Positions 43,148 to 52,187 of a DNA stretch of 64,000 bases are shown here, piece by piece. A program made the translations under genes and the position numbers. The notes under the pieces were generated by a model, which did no database searches, had not been told where the DNA came from, and was given only the letters and a program-made list of their open reading frames with translations. Source of the stretch: Pseudomonadota bacterium (GTDB lineage Bacteria > Pseudomonadota > Alphaproteobacteria > Rhodospirillales > Magnetospirillaceae); the NCBI GenBank assembly GCA_021848545.1, contig JAJZUL010000010.1:1-64000 (forward strand). The letters run 5' to 3'. Position 1 is the stretch's first letter. Each line of letters begins with the position of its first letter.

Positions 43148-46100
43148 GCGCCCTGCATAAGGAAATCGCGTTCGAGAACGACATCTGCGCTGGTTTGGCC
43201 GCGCAGGGCTGGTTGTACGATCCCGCCGACGCGGGCGCCTATGACCGTGCCCGCGCCCTGTTTCCGGCCGACGTGCTGGCCTGGGTGAAACAGACCCAGC
43301 CCAAGGCGTGGGAGTCCTTGAGCAAAAGCCACGGCGCGGCGGCGGAAGCCACTTTGCTGGACCGCATCCGCAAGCAGTTGGATGACCGCGGCACCTTGGA
43401 CGTGATCCGTTTCGGGGTCGAGTTGTTGGGCCTGCGCCAGCCCCTGGCCCTGGCCCAGTTCAAGCCCGCCCTGGGCCTGAACCCCGAATTGCAGGCCAAG
43501 TACGCCGCCAACCGGTTACGGGTGGTGCGGCAAGTGCGTTACTCGCTCCACAACGAGAATTGCATCGATCTGGTGCTGTTCCTGAACGGCCTTCCGGTGG
43601 CGACGGTGGAGCTGAAAAGCGACTTCACCCAACGCGTGGACGACGCCGTCGATCAGTACCGTTTCGACCGCAACCCCAGGCCCAAGGGCCAGGGATCGGC
43701 CGAGGTGTTGCTGGATTTTCCGCGCGGCGCCCTGGTGCATTTCGCCGTCAGCAACGCGTTGGTCAGGATGACCACCAAGCTGGAAGGCCCCGACACAACT
43801 TTCCTGCCCTTCGACCAGGGCGATGACGGCGCGGCGGGCAATCCGCCCAATCCTTTGGGCCACGCCACCGCGTACTTATGGGAACAGGTGTGGGCGCCCG
43901 AATCCTGGCTGGAAATCCTGGGCCGTTATGTGGTGGCGGTGCGCGATTCCAAGAAGCAGATCACCAAGATCGTCTTCCCCCGCTATCACCAGTTGGATGC
44001 CACCCGCGCCTTGGTGGCCGCGGTGCTGGCCGAAGGGCCGGGGCAAAAATACCTGATCCAGCATTCGGCGGGGTCGGGCAAGACCAACTCCATCGCCTGG
44101 ACCGCCCATTTCCTGGCCGATCTGCACGATGCCGCCCAGGCCAAGCTGTTCGATTCGGTGCTGGTGGTCAGTGACCGCACCGTGTTGGACGACCAGTTGC
44201 AGGACGCCATCTTCTCGTTCCAGCGCACCAAGGGCGTGGTCGCCACCATCACCAGCGAGAAGGGAAGCAAAAGCGGCCAACTGGCCGAGGCCCTGGCCGA
44301 CGGCAAGAAGATCGTGGTGTGCACCATCCAGACCTTTCCCTTCGCCCTGGCCGAGGTGCAGGAACTGGCCGCCACCCAAGGCAAACGCTTCGCCGTCATC
44401 GCCGACGAGGCCCATTCCTCGCAGACCGGCACCGCCGCTGCGACGCTCAAGCAAGTGCTGTCGGTCGAGGAATTGAAGGAGCTGGAGGACGGCGGCGAAA
44501 TCAGCGCCGAGGATGTGCTGGCGGCGCAGATGGCCGCGCGGGCCAACCAGGCCGGAATCACCTATGTGGCTTTCACCGCCACCCCCAAGGCCAAAACCAT
44601 GGAGCTGTTCGGACGCCGCCCCGATCCGACCCAGCCCGCCGGGCCGAACAACCTGCCCGTGCCCTTCCACGTCTATTCCATGCGCCAAGCCATCGAGGAG
44701 GGCTTCATCCTGGATGTGCTGAAGAATTACACCTCCTACAAGCTGGCCTTCAAACTGGCCAGCGGCGGCCAGGAATGGGACGAAACCCAGGTGGACAAGG
44801 CCGAGGCGCTGAAGGGCATCATGCGCTGGGTGCGGCTGCATCCCTACAACATCAGCCAGAAGGTCAAGGTGGTGGTGGAACATTTCCGCGCCACCGTCGC
44901 CCCGCTGCTGGACGGTCGCGCCAAGGCCATGGTGGTGACCGCCAGCCGTCAGGAAGTGGTGCGCTGGCAACTGGCCATCAACAAATATATCAAGGAACAG
45001 GGCTATAAGATCGGCACCCTGGTCGCCTTCTCGGGCGAGGTGCGGGACGCGGAATTGGGGCCGGACGGCTTTACCGAAAACAGCAAGGCGCTGAACCCCA
45101 CCCTGGCCGGACGCGACATGCGCAAGGCGTTCGATACCGACGAATTCCAGATCCTGCTGGTGGCCAACAAGTTCCAGACCGGATTCGACCAGCCGCTGTT
45201 GTGCGGCATGTATGTGGACAAGAAGCTGGCCGGTATCCAGGCGGTGCAGACCCTGTCGCGTCTGAACCGCGCCCATCCCGGCAAGGACACCACCTATATC
45301 CTGGACTTCGTCAACGAGCCCCGGGACGTGCTGGCCGCCTTCAAGACCTATTACGAGACGGCGGAACTGGAAGGCGTCACCGACCCCAATCTGGTCTATG
45401 ACCTTCGCGCCAAGCTGGACGCCCAGGGCCATTACGACGATGCCGAGGTCGAGCGGGTGGTGGCGGTCGAGATGGACCCCAAGGCGTCCCAGGCCCAGCT
45501 GGGCGCCGCCATCGCCCCCGTCGCCGACCGCCTGCTGAAACGCTACAAGGCCCTGCAAGCCGCCATCGAAGCGGCCAGGGCGGCGGGGGACGCAAAGGCC
45601 GAGACGGATTCCAAGGACGAAATGGCCGCCCTGGTCCTGTTCAAGCGTGACCTGGGCGTGTTCCTGCGGGTCTATTCCTTCCTGGCGCAGATTTTCGACT
45701 ATGGCAACACCGACATCGAAAAGCGCTTCCTCTTCTTCCGCCGTCTGCTGCCCCTGCTGGATTTCGGGCGCGAACGCGAAGGCGTGGATTTGTCGGGTAT
45801 CCGGCTGACCCATCACACTCTGCGCAATGAAGGCAAGCGCGACCTGTCGCTGAACCAGGGCGAGGGCAAGACGTTGCAGCCCTTGTCCGAACCCGGCACC
45901 GGCGCGGTGCGGGACAAGCAAAAGGCCCTGCTGGCCGAGATCATCGAGAAGGTCAACGACCTGTTCGAGGGCGACCTGACCGACGACGACAAGCTGATCT
46001 ATGTGAACAACGTGCTGATGGGCAAGTTGATGGAATCCGAGGTGCTGGCCGAACAGGCCGCCAATAACACCAAGGAACAGTTCGCCGCCTCGCCCGATCT

Positions 46101-46281
46101 GGCCAAGGAACTGATGAACGCCATCATGGATGCTCTGGCCGCCCACACCAGCATGAGCAAGCAGGCTCTGGAATCCGAGAAGGTCCAGCACGGGCTGAAG
46201 GACATCCTGATCGAGCAGGCCGGTCTCTACGAAGCCTTGCGGGCGCGTGGTGGTGTGGGTGGAGAGGGGGCGACCCTGTAA
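43144..46281 (+). CDS. hsdR: Type I restriction endonuclease subunit HsdR
   Basis: A 1045-residue motor-nuclease. The N-terminal PD-(D/E)xK nuclease is seen at NCIDLVLFLNGLPVATVELKSDF. Superfamily 2 helicase motifs follow: HSAGSGKTNSIAW (Walker A), VVSDRTVLDDQL, IADEAHSSQTG (DEAH box), YVAFTATPKAKTMELFG and VQTLSRLNRAHPGK (motif VI). Full length and unbroken, so the system is probably functional. It cuts unmethylated DNA after translocation. Last gene of the operon. Confidence 0.96.
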   Translation: MSALHKEIAFENDICAGLAAQGWLYDPADAGAYDRARALFPADVLAWVKQTQPKAWESLSKSHGAAAEATLLDRIRKQLDDRGTLDVIRFGVELLGLRQPLALAQFKPALGLNPELQAKYAANRLRVVRQVRYSLHNENCIDLVLFLNGLPVATVELKSDFTQRVDDAVDQYRFDRNPRPKGQGSAEVLLDFPRGALVHFAVSNALVRMTTKLEGPDTTFLPFDQGDDGAAGNPPNPLGHATAYLWEQVWAPESWLEILGRYVVAVRDSKKQITKIVFPRYHQLDATRALVAAVLAEGPGQKYLIQHSAGSGKTNSIAWTAHFLADLHDAAQAKLFDSVLVVSDRTVLDDQLQDAIFSFQRTKGVVATITSEKGSKSGQLAEALADGKKIVVCTIQTFPFALAEVQELAATQGKRFAVIADEAHSSQTGTAAATLKQVLSVEELKELEDGGEISAEDVLAAQMAARANQAGITYVAFTATPKAKTMELFGRRPDPTQPAGPNNLPVPFHVYSMRQAIEEGFILDVLKNYTSYKLAFKLASGGQEWDETQVDKAEALKGIMRWVRLHPYNISQKVKVVVEHFRATVAPLLDGRAKAMVVTASRQEVVRWQLAINKYIKEQGYKIGTLVAFSGEVRDAELGPDGFTENSKALNPTLAGRDMRKAFDTDEFQILLVANKFQTGFDQPLLCGMYVDKKLAGIQAVQTLSRLNRAHPGKDTTYILDFVNEPRDVLAAFKTYYETAELEGVTDPNLVYDLRAKLDAQGHYDDAEVERVVAVEMDPKASQAQLGAAIAPVADRLLKRYKALQAAIEAARAAGDAKAETDSKDEMAALVLFKRDLGVFLRVYSFLAQIFDYGNTDIEKRFLFFRRLLPLLDFGREREGVDLSGIRLTHHTLRNEGKRDLSLNQGEGKTLQPLSEPGTGAVRDKQKALLAEIIEKVNDLFEGDLTDDDKLIYVNNVLMGKLMESEVLAEQAANNTKEQFAASPDLAKELMNAIMDALAAHTSMSKQALESEKVQHGLKDILIEQAGLYEALRARGGVGGEGATL

Positions 46282-46466
46282 TGCCAAATCCCGATGAGGG
46301 TGATTCATCGGGATAAGGTTCAAGCCCGCGCGGCGCCTGAGCGAAACCCGACGGTATAACGAGCCGGACGGAATCGAAGGCTGGAACAGGTCGTCGATCT
46401 TGCCGGCAATCTCCCGCGCCCGATTCGGGGCGATCCGCCGCCGCAATCCCGCCGTCCATCAATGGC

Positions 46467-46568
46467 TTACCGCCTGATGCGCGAAATCTTGGTGCCTTCG
46501 ATGCTGAGGCTGACCATCAGACCCTGCTGGTTGAAGATGACGGCAGATCCTTGTTCCGACGCGATGGA
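46467..46568 (-). pseudogene. Remnant of a SYLF/Ysc84-domain lipid-binding protein
   Basis: The minus strand encodes SEQGSAVIFNQQGLMVSLSI followed by EGTKISRIRR and a stop, matching the conserved C-terminal end of SYLF (Ysc84) domain proteins. Upstream codons in this frame are Arg-rich nonsense, so only about 33 codons survive. The rest of 46282-46630 holds no recognisable gene. Confidence 0.55.
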
Positions 46569-46630
46569 ACACCCCCGTTGACGGCCTTCACGCCCGGCCG
46601 CCGGATGGCGGTCGCGAGGCTCGGCGGCTC

Positions 46631-47302
46631 TCAGTAGAACAGTCCGTACACGACTTGTATGATTTCGCCGGAATATAAAGAGACCAGCAGCGCATCGGGG
46701 CCGAACCGCACCCAGACATAACCGCTCGGCGGCACCATCAGATGGTAAAGGTGGTAGTTGCCGATCCAGTAGGGGCTGCCGAAGTAGAGAGGGGGCAGGT
46801 ACTGGCCATAGGACCAGCGGCGATAGGAATAGCCGTGCGGCGCGCGATACGCGCGCACGCGGAACCGTTGCCGTGCGGTCATGTTGCGCCGATAGGCGCG
46901 AAGATCGATGGTGCCATGAGCGCCGCGCGACGCGTCCTGGCCGCGCGCCGGCGCCCTTTGCATCGGGGGGGCGGAAGGTGGGGGGGCGGAAAGCGGGGGG
47001 GCGGAAGGCGGGGGGGCGGAAGGCCGGCCGCCGGTCATGCCGCGCGGAGCCCCGCCTCTGCCCTCGGGAACCGGGTGAGGCGGGCGGCCCGCATTCGAAT
47101 CGTCGCGCCGCCCCGCATCGCCGGGCTTTCGGCGATGCGCATCGTCGGGCGGACCGCCCCGTTGAGACGTTTTCGGATTGCCGTGAGCGGATCGGCCGGT
47201 TTCGTGCCGGGGCTGCGGCCCGCGCTGATCGTTGTCGGCGAATGCCATCGGCGCGGTCAGGATCAACGCCGCGGCGGCCACTGAAATGAGCAGTGTTTTC
47301 AT
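46631..47302 (-). CDS. RcnB-family periplasmic protein
   Basis: A 223-residue protein with a signal peptide (MKTLLISVAAAALILTAPMAFA). A long disordered Pro/Arg/Gly/His-rich middle includes SAPPP-type repeats (residues about 90-115) encoded by four 15-bp tandem units. The C-terminal domain RRWSYGQYLPPLYFGSPYWI...MVPPSGYVWVRFGPDALLVSLYSGEIIQVVYG is the RcnB fold; in E. coli RcnB helps nickel/cobalt balance, but this is not proved for such distant members. Start chosen for the signal peptide; longer frames run into repeat A2. Confidence 0.8.
   Translation of the reverse strand: MKTLLISVAAAALILTAPMAFADNDQRGPQPRHETGRSAHGNPKTSQRGGPPDDAHRRKPGDAGRRDDSNAGRPPHPVPEGRGGAPRGMTGGRPSAPPPSAPPLSAPPPSAPPMQRAPARGQDASRGAHGTIDLRAYRRNMTARQRFRVRAYRAPHGYSYRRWSYGQYLPPLYFGSPYWIGNYHLYHLMVPPSGYVWVRFGPDALLVSLYSGEIIQVVYGLFY
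46966..47025 (+). repeat. Four 15-bp tandem repeats inside the RcnB-like gene
   Basis: Units of GGGGGG(G)CGGAARG type at 46966, 46981, 46996 and 47011 encode SAPPx on the minus strand. Runs of six or seven G make the tract prone to slippage and to sequencing error. Confidence 0.8.
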
Positions 47303-47407
47303 CGAAGCCCCGTTTCGCGATGATTGAAGGACGGGTCGACAATTTCTCAAGCGTAATTCATTTTTCGTACTTTGAGCAGCGAAATTCCCGGGAATGGGCG
47401 GAAGACG

Positions 47408-47593
47408 CAGGGTAATCGGGTGAAGGCGCGTTGGAGCGGAGCGACTAGGCCGTTGAGGCCGCCGCAGCGTGCGGAGAGGCTCCATCGGGGCCTCGGAGCG
47501 CAAGCGAGGATAGCCAAGGGCGCGGACGCGCCCGCCCGGCGATTGAGGGAAATATACATAATGCAGGGGAAGCGGGGTCACCCGATTCCCCTG
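47408..47593 (-). repeat. Dispersed repeat family A, copy 2 (inverted relative to copy 1)
   Basis: 186 bp, matching 12374-12548 read on the other strand, with an extra CCTCAACGGC-type segment of about 10 bases. The terminal hairpin (47564-47593) has one G/A mismatch where copy 1 is perfect. It fills most of the 47303-47698 gap; no gene is there. Confidence 0.8.
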
Positions 47594-47698
47594 GCGGAAG
47601 ACGTTGGCCCGATCCATTCACGGTTCCGGCGGGCGCCGGCCCGGTCTTTGATCCGTCCGCGAGACGCAAACCGGCCGCCACCGATCGAGGAGACGAGC

Positions 47699-48571
47699 AT
47701 GTCCGATTCCGCCGATTACACGCCCCCGAAGGTCTGGACCTGGACCAAGCCCAGCGGCGGCGCCTTCGCCGCCACCAACCGGCCGATCGCCGGCCCGACC
47801 CACGAAAAGGAATTGCCGGTCGGACGGCATCCGCTCCAGCTTTATTCGTTGGGTACGCCGAATGGCGTCAAGGTCACCATCATGCTCGAGGAATTGCTGG
47901 CGCTGGGGCACGCCGGCGCCGAATACGACGCCTGGCTGATCAAGATCACCGACGGCGACCAGTTCGGGTCGGGTTTCGTGGCGGTCAATCCGAATTCGAA
48001 GATCCCCGCCTTGCTCGACCGCAGCGGCCCGGACCCGGTCCGGGTGTTCGAATCCGGCTCCATCCTGCTTTATCTGGCGGAAAAGTTCGGCGCTTTCCTG
48101 CCCCAAGATGTGGCCGGCCGGACCGAAACCCTGAACTGGCTGTTCTGGCAGATGGGCAGCGCGCCCTATCTTGGCGGCGGCTTCGGGCACTTCTACGCCT
48201 ATGCGCCGACCAGGATCGAATACGCCATCGACCGCTTCGCGATGGAGGTGAAGCGGCAGCTCGACGTGCTTGACCGCCGGCTTGCGGAAACCCCCTATCT
48301 CGCCGGCGACGATTACACCATCGCCGATATCGCGACCTTCCCCTGGTATGGCGGGTTGGCCAAGGGCTGGTCATACGACGCGGCCGAGTTCCTGTCGGTT
48401 CAGGACTACCGGAACGTCCAGCGGTGGGCCGACGCCATTCTCGCCCGACCGGCGGTCAGGCGCGGCCGGATGGTCAACCGCGTGATCGGCGATCCGGCCG
48501 AACAGCTCCGCGAGCGCCACGAGGCCGGCGATTTCGACACCAAAACCCAGGACAAGATCGGGGGGGCGTGA
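47699..48571 (+). CDS. yghU: Glutathione S-transferase family, YghU-like disulfide-bond oxidoreductase
   Basis: A 290-residue protein. PPKVWTWTKPSGGAFAATNRPIAGPTHEKELPVG is the long N-terminal extension typical of YghU, followed by the thioredoxin-like domain (LYSLGTPNGVKVTIMLEELL, VNPNSKIPALLD, VFESGSILLYLAEKFG) and the helical GST-C domain ending QRWADAILARPAVRRGRMVNR. YghU binds two glutathiones and reduces disulfides. GAGGAG precedes the ATG at 47699. Confidence 0.9.
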   Translation: MSDSADYTPPKVWTWTKPSGGAFAATNRPIAGPTHEKELPVGRHPLQLYSLGTPNGVKVTIMLEELLALGHAGAEYDAWLIKITDGDQFGSGFVAVNPNSKIPALLDRSGPDPVRVFESGSILLYLAEKFGAFLPQDVAGRTETLNWLFWQMGSAPYLGGGFGHFYAYAPTRIEYAIDRFAMEVKRQLDVLDRRLAETPYLAGDDYTIADIATFPWYGGLAKGWSYDAAEFLSVQDYRNVQRWADAILARPAVRRGRMVNRVIGDPAEQLRERHEAGDFDTKTQDKIGGA

Positions 48572-48572
48572 T

Positions 48573-48611
48573 CCATTTGCAGGCCGCCATGGCGACTTTT
48601 GGGTCGGGCTC
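48573..48611 (+). repeat. Dispersed repeat family B, 3' half copy
   Basis: CCATTTGCAGGCCGCCATGGCG through GGGTCGGGCTC matches the right end of B1 and B2. The left half is missing. It begins 2 bases after the yghU stop codon and ends at the stop of the convergent cache-domain gene. Confidence 0.7.
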
Positions 48612-49577
48612 TCACACGCAGGGCGTCGCGCTGGTGCCCAGCCAGAAATCGACGCTTTTTTCCAGGAATTCGCGCCACGGCATGTAATGGGAGCCGTCGC
48701 AGGAAAAGGTCAGGGCGACGATTCCGTTGAAGATGTTGAGCGTGCCGGCCCGCAGGTACAGGGTTTCGTCCATGAAGCGCAAGGCGCGAAAGACGTCCAG
48801 GATCTTGGGGATGGCGTCCGCGGGGATGACGGCGTCGGCGGGGTATTCCCGGCGCGGGTAGGCGAAACAAAGGTTGGGGTCGCTGAGATCGTCGAAGCCG
48901 TGCAGGCGGTAGCGATAGGGGTCGTCCATCAGCCACAGGGTCACGCGGGAACTGGAAAAGTGAACCTTGGCGTGAAACACGCCATGCTGGGTGATCAGCT
49001 CGGTGAGCAGGGCCAGCACCTCGTCGATATGCTCGTCCATCGGGCTGGTGACCCGTTGCTGGTGGAACAAACCGGCGCGGATCGACGGGTCGCCCCTCAT
49101 CTGCAACCATTGTTCGGGTTGCTGGTACAGGGCCTGGGTGGCGGGCAGTTCCCGCAAATCGAAATCCGCGCCCAGATAGCCCAGCAAAGCGCCGTTCTCG
49201 TCAAGAATGCGCTGGACGGCGGTCAGGGACGGGCGCCGCGCGTTGCGGCTGATATAGGCTCCCGACAGGGAAAGCGGGGCGCCCGCCAGGGCCTCCGCCA
49301 GATAGGGGCGGTCGCCGCGGTCGCGGCCGAAATGCTCCGCCAGCAGTCCGGCGCGCGACGCGTTGGCGGTGATCTGCCGGGCCTGGGCGTCCAGAAGATA
49401 AAGGTATTTGGCGTACGGCAGTTCGGCCAGACCCTCCATCAGGCACGCCTCCAGCGCCGGCCGGTCGGGCCAGACCTTGCGGCAGGTCTCGGCCAGATGG
49501 GCCAGGGGGCCGGCCAGCCAGCCCTTGAGAATCTGGCGCTGGCGGTCGATGGATTGTTGCAGGTCGGTCACGGGCAT
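48612..49577 (-). CDS. Soluble PDC/cache sensor domain protein
   Basis: A 321-residue protein with no TM segment or signal peptide. A PDC-type sensor lies at about residues 40-150 (YLYLLDAQARQITANASRAGLL, GDRGDRPYLAEALAGAPLSLSGAYIS, LTAVQRILDENGALLGYLGADFDLREL), the pattern of dCache/PDC ligand domains, here in the cytosol. The rest (DEHIDEVLALLTELITQHGVFHAKVHFSSSRVTLWLMDDPYRY) is conserved-looking but not recognised. No output domain is present. GGAG lies before the ATG. Confidence 0.72.
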   Translation of the reverse strand: MPVTDLQQSIDRQRQILKGWLAGPLAHLAETCRKVWPDRPALEACLMEGLAELPYAKYLYLLDAQARQITANASRAGLLAEHFGRDRGDRPYLAEALAGAPLSLSGAYISRNARRPSLTAVQRILDENGALLGYLGADFDLRELPATQALYQQPEQWLQMRGDPSIRAGLFHQQRVTSPMDEHIDEVLALLTELITQHGVFHAKVHFSSSRVTLWLMDDPYRYRLHGFDDLSDPNLCFAYPRREYPADAVIPADAIPKILDVFRALRFMDETLYLRAGTLNIFNGIVALTFSCDGSHYMPWREFLEKSVDFWLGTSATPCV

Positions 49578-49627
49578 GCTCCGGAACGGCGAATGTCACG
49601 GCTACGGATCATTTTAGCCGCATTCCC

Positions 49628-50398
49628 TCAATCCGCGCGCTCCGTCAAATCCACCGAATATTCATGCCGCGCCGTGTTGACGTAGGAATGGCGCAATTCC
49701 ACCGGCTGGCCGCGGAACGAACTGGCGATGCGGACCACCAGCAGCAGCGGCGATCCCTCCGGCACCCCCAGCAATTGGGCCTGGGCGTCGCTGGCGCTGG
49801 CCGCGCGCAGGCGGTCGTCGGCATGGACCACGCTGATCCCGAACCGCTCCTGGTAGAATTGATAGACGGTGCTGGTGCGGTCCCGCAGCATCCGTTCGGT
49901 CAGGCCCGGAAACAGCGTGGCGGGCACCGAAATTTGATCCAGGATGATCGGTTCGCCCTGCAGGCTGAGGCGGTTGGTGAAGGTGATCAGCTTGGCGCCC
50001 ACGGCGATCCCCAGGGCCGCGGCCGTGTCCGCGTCGGCGGCGCGCCGGGCGAATTCCACCAGCTGGACCGACGGGAATTCCTGCATGCCGTCCTGGCGGA
50101 CGATATGGAAGAACGAAAAGAAATAGTGCCGGCTGCGCCCGTGCGAAGGCACGAAGGTGCCGCGCCCCTGGTGCCGGATCAGGATGTTTTCCGCGGTCAG
50201 TTCATCGACCGCCTTGCGCAGGGTTCCCACGCTGACCGAAAAGCGCTGGGCCAGCACTTTTTCCGCCGGAATCGCCTCGCCCGGCTTCCATTCCCCCGAT
50301 CGCAGCGAATCGGTGATCTGACGTTTGACCTCCTTGTACAGAGGGGTCCCAAGCGGCACGTCGGCGACCGAACGCCGATTCTGGTGATGATCCGTCAT
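49628..50398 (-). CDS. GntR-family regulator with UTRA domain, likely of sulfolactate genes
   Basis: A 256-residue HutC-subfamily regulator. The winged HTH is GTPLYKEVKRQITDSLRSGEWKPGEAIPAEKVLAQRFSVSVGTLRKAVDELTAENILIRHQGRGTFV; the ligand-binding UTRA domain ends RIASSFRGQPVELRHSYVNTARHEYSVDL. Divergent from suyA across about 190 bases containing an AT-rich core (CATATATATC at 50512-50521), a likely binding site. Control of suyAB and the transporter is inferred. Start ATG at 50398; longer frames exist but have no better ribosome-binding site. Confidence 0.85.
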   Translation of the reverse strand: MTDHHQNRRSVADVPLGTPLYKEVKRQITDSLRSGEWKPGEAIPAEKVLAQRFSVSVGTLRKAVDELTAENILIRHQGRGTFVPSHGRSRHYFFSFFHIVRQDGMQEFPSVQLVEFARRAADADTAAALGIAVGAKLITFTNRLSLQGEPIILDQISVPATLFPGLTERMLRDRTSTVYQFYQERFGISVVHADDRLRAASASDAQAQLLGVPEGSPLLLVVRIASSFRGQPVELRHSYVNTARHEYSVDLTERAD

Positions 50399-50589
50399 CA
50401 AATTTTTCCCGAATAAACAAAGGCTCCGTCGATCGCCCGCCGCATGCGCCATCGGAGGGTCCGATTTCCTGTTGCGACGATGCGGGCAGGGGTGTAGGTT
50501 GTCATTCAACTCATATATATCACATAGCTGAGCTGCATCATGGAAAAACTTCGTGGTTGTGCTCGCAGGCAGCGCGCAAAGGAGGGGCG

Positions 50590-50871
50590 ATGATTCATTT
50601 CGTTCTGCACGACGGCAACGATTCCGTGGGGGTCGTGGTGGTCGAAGGTGTGGCGGCGGGAGCCGAGCTCACCGGCTGGATCATGGATGAGGACCGGATG
50701 ACGTCGGTCACCGCCCGACAGGACATTCCCATTGGGCACAAGATCGCGCTGAAGGACATGGCTCCCGGGGACACCGTACTGAAATACGCCGTGGATATCG
50801 GCAAGGTCGTCGCCCCGATCCGGGCCGGTGATCACACGCATGTCCACAACGTCAAGACCAAGCGCTGGTAG
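50590..50871 (+). CDS. suyA: (2R)-sulfolactate sulfo-lyase subunit alpha (SuyA)
   Basis: A 93-residue SAF-domain protein, the small subunit of the UxaA/altronate dehydratase superfamily. It contains [72 protein letters not shown] (the H-x-H-N-x-x end is diagnostic). SuyAB splits (R)-3-sulfolactate to pyruvate and sulfite. GGAGGGG precedes the ATG. Assignment to sulfolactate rather than altronate or galactarate rests on the slcC and comC neighbours. Confidence 0.85.
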   Translation: MIHFVLHDGNDSVGVVVVEGVAAGAELTGWIMDEDRMTSVTARQDIPIGHKIALKDMAPGDTVLKYAVDIGKVVAPIRAGDHTHVHNVKTKRW

Positions 50872-50921
50872 AGGCTGCCGCCTCCCTCCGCTTGCCGGCC
50901 ACAACCTATCAGGAAACGCCC

Positions 50922-52097
50922 ATGTCCGCCATTTCCCAAGAGACCACCTTCCTCGGATATCGCCGTGAAAACGGGCGGGTCGGGGTTCGCAATCACGTCA
51001 TCATCCTTCCCCTGGACGATCTGTCCAACGCCGCCTGCGAGGCGGTCGCGCACAATATCAAGGGAACGATGGCCATTCCCCACCCTTATGGCCGGCTGCA
51101 GTTCGGCGCCGACCTGGATCTGCATTTCCGCACTCTTATCGGCACCGGTTGCAATCCCAACGTCGCCGCCGTGGTGGTGATCGGCATCGAGGAGGAATGG
51201 ACCAGGAAGGTGGTCGACGGCATCGCCGCCACCGGCAAGCCGGTCCAGGGCTTCGGCATCGAACGCTACGGCGACCATGAGACCATTCGCAAGGCCAGCA
51301 TCGCCGCCCGCGAATTCGTCCAGTGGGCCAGCGAGAAGCAGCGCGAACCCTGCCCCCTGAAGGAATTGTGGGTGTCCACCAAGTGCGGTGAAAGCGACAC
51401 CACGTCCGGGTGCGGCGCCAATCCCACCGTGGGCAACGCCTTCGACAAGCTTTACGCCCTGGGCAGCACCCTGCTGTTCGGTGAAACCACCGAACTGACC
51501 GGCGGCGAACAGATCGTGGCGGCGCGCTGCCGTACCCCCGAAATCGCCAAGCAATTCATGGCCATGTTCGACCGCTATCAGGAGGTCGTCGAGCGTCACA
51601 AGACCAACGATCTGTCCGACAGCCAGCCGACCAAGGGCAACATCGCCGGCGGCCTGACCACCATCGAGGAAAAGGCCCTCGGCAATATCCAGAAGATCGG
51701 CAAGAAATGCATGATCGACGGCGTGCTCGACAAGGCCGAGGCGCCCACCGGTCCCGGCCTGTGGTTCATGGATTCGTCCTCGGCCGCGGCCGAAATGGTG
51801 ACGCTGTGCGCCGCCGCCGGCTACGCCGTCCATTTCTTCCCCACCGGCCAGGGCAATATCATCGGCAATCCCATCCTGCCGGTGATCAAGCTTTGCGCCA
51901 ACCCGCGAACGGTGCGCACTATGAGCGAGCACATCGACGTGGATGTGACCGGGTTGCTTCAGCGTGAAGTCAATCTGGATGAGGCCGGCGACAAATTGCT
52001 GGCCTGCATGTTGCGCACCGCCAATGGCCGACTGACCGCGGCCGAGGCCCTGGGTCACCGCGAATTCGTGTTGACGCGGTTGTACGAGAGCGCCTGA
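50922..52097 (+). CDS. suyB: (2R)-sulfolactate sulfo-lyase subunit beta (SuyB)
   Basis: A 391-residue UxaA-family large subunit. [35 protein letters not shown] is the family start. Cys-containing motifs ([43 protein letters not shown]) fit an iron-dependent lyase; [45 protein letters not shown] is the conserved C-terminal part. It lies 50 bases after suyA. In bacteria that degrade sulfolactate, suyAB occur as two genes exactly as here. Confidence 0.88.
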   Translation: MSAISQETTFLGYRRENGRVGVRNHVIILPLDDLSNAACEAVAHNIKGTMAIPHPYGRLQFGADLDLHFRTLIGTGCNPNVAAVVVIGIEEEWTRKVVDGIAATGKPVQGFGIERYGDHETIRKASIAAREFVQWASEKQREPCPLKELWVSTKCGESDTTSGCGANPTVGNAFDKLYALGSTLLFGETTELTGGEQIVAARCRTPEIAKQFMAMFDRYQEVVERHKTNDLSDSQPTKGNIAGGLTTIEEKALGNIQKIGKKCMIDGVLDKAEAPTGPGLWFMDSSSAAAEMVTLCAAAGYAVHFFPTGQGNIIGNPILPVIKLCANPRTVRTMSEHIDVDVTGLLQREVNLDEAGDKLLACMLRTANGRLTAAEALGHREFVLTRLYESA

Positions 52098-52187
52098 TCG
52101 CGACGAAGATCCCGATCAGATGAAAAAAACAACAAAAAAACACTGCCTGCAGAGGAACAACGATCACACAGGAACGGGGAGAACGCC

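Noticed and set aside
43876-46446. 856-codon minus-strand frame opposite hsdR
   Set aside because: Shadow of hsdR: no motifs, skewed His/Gln/Gly composition.
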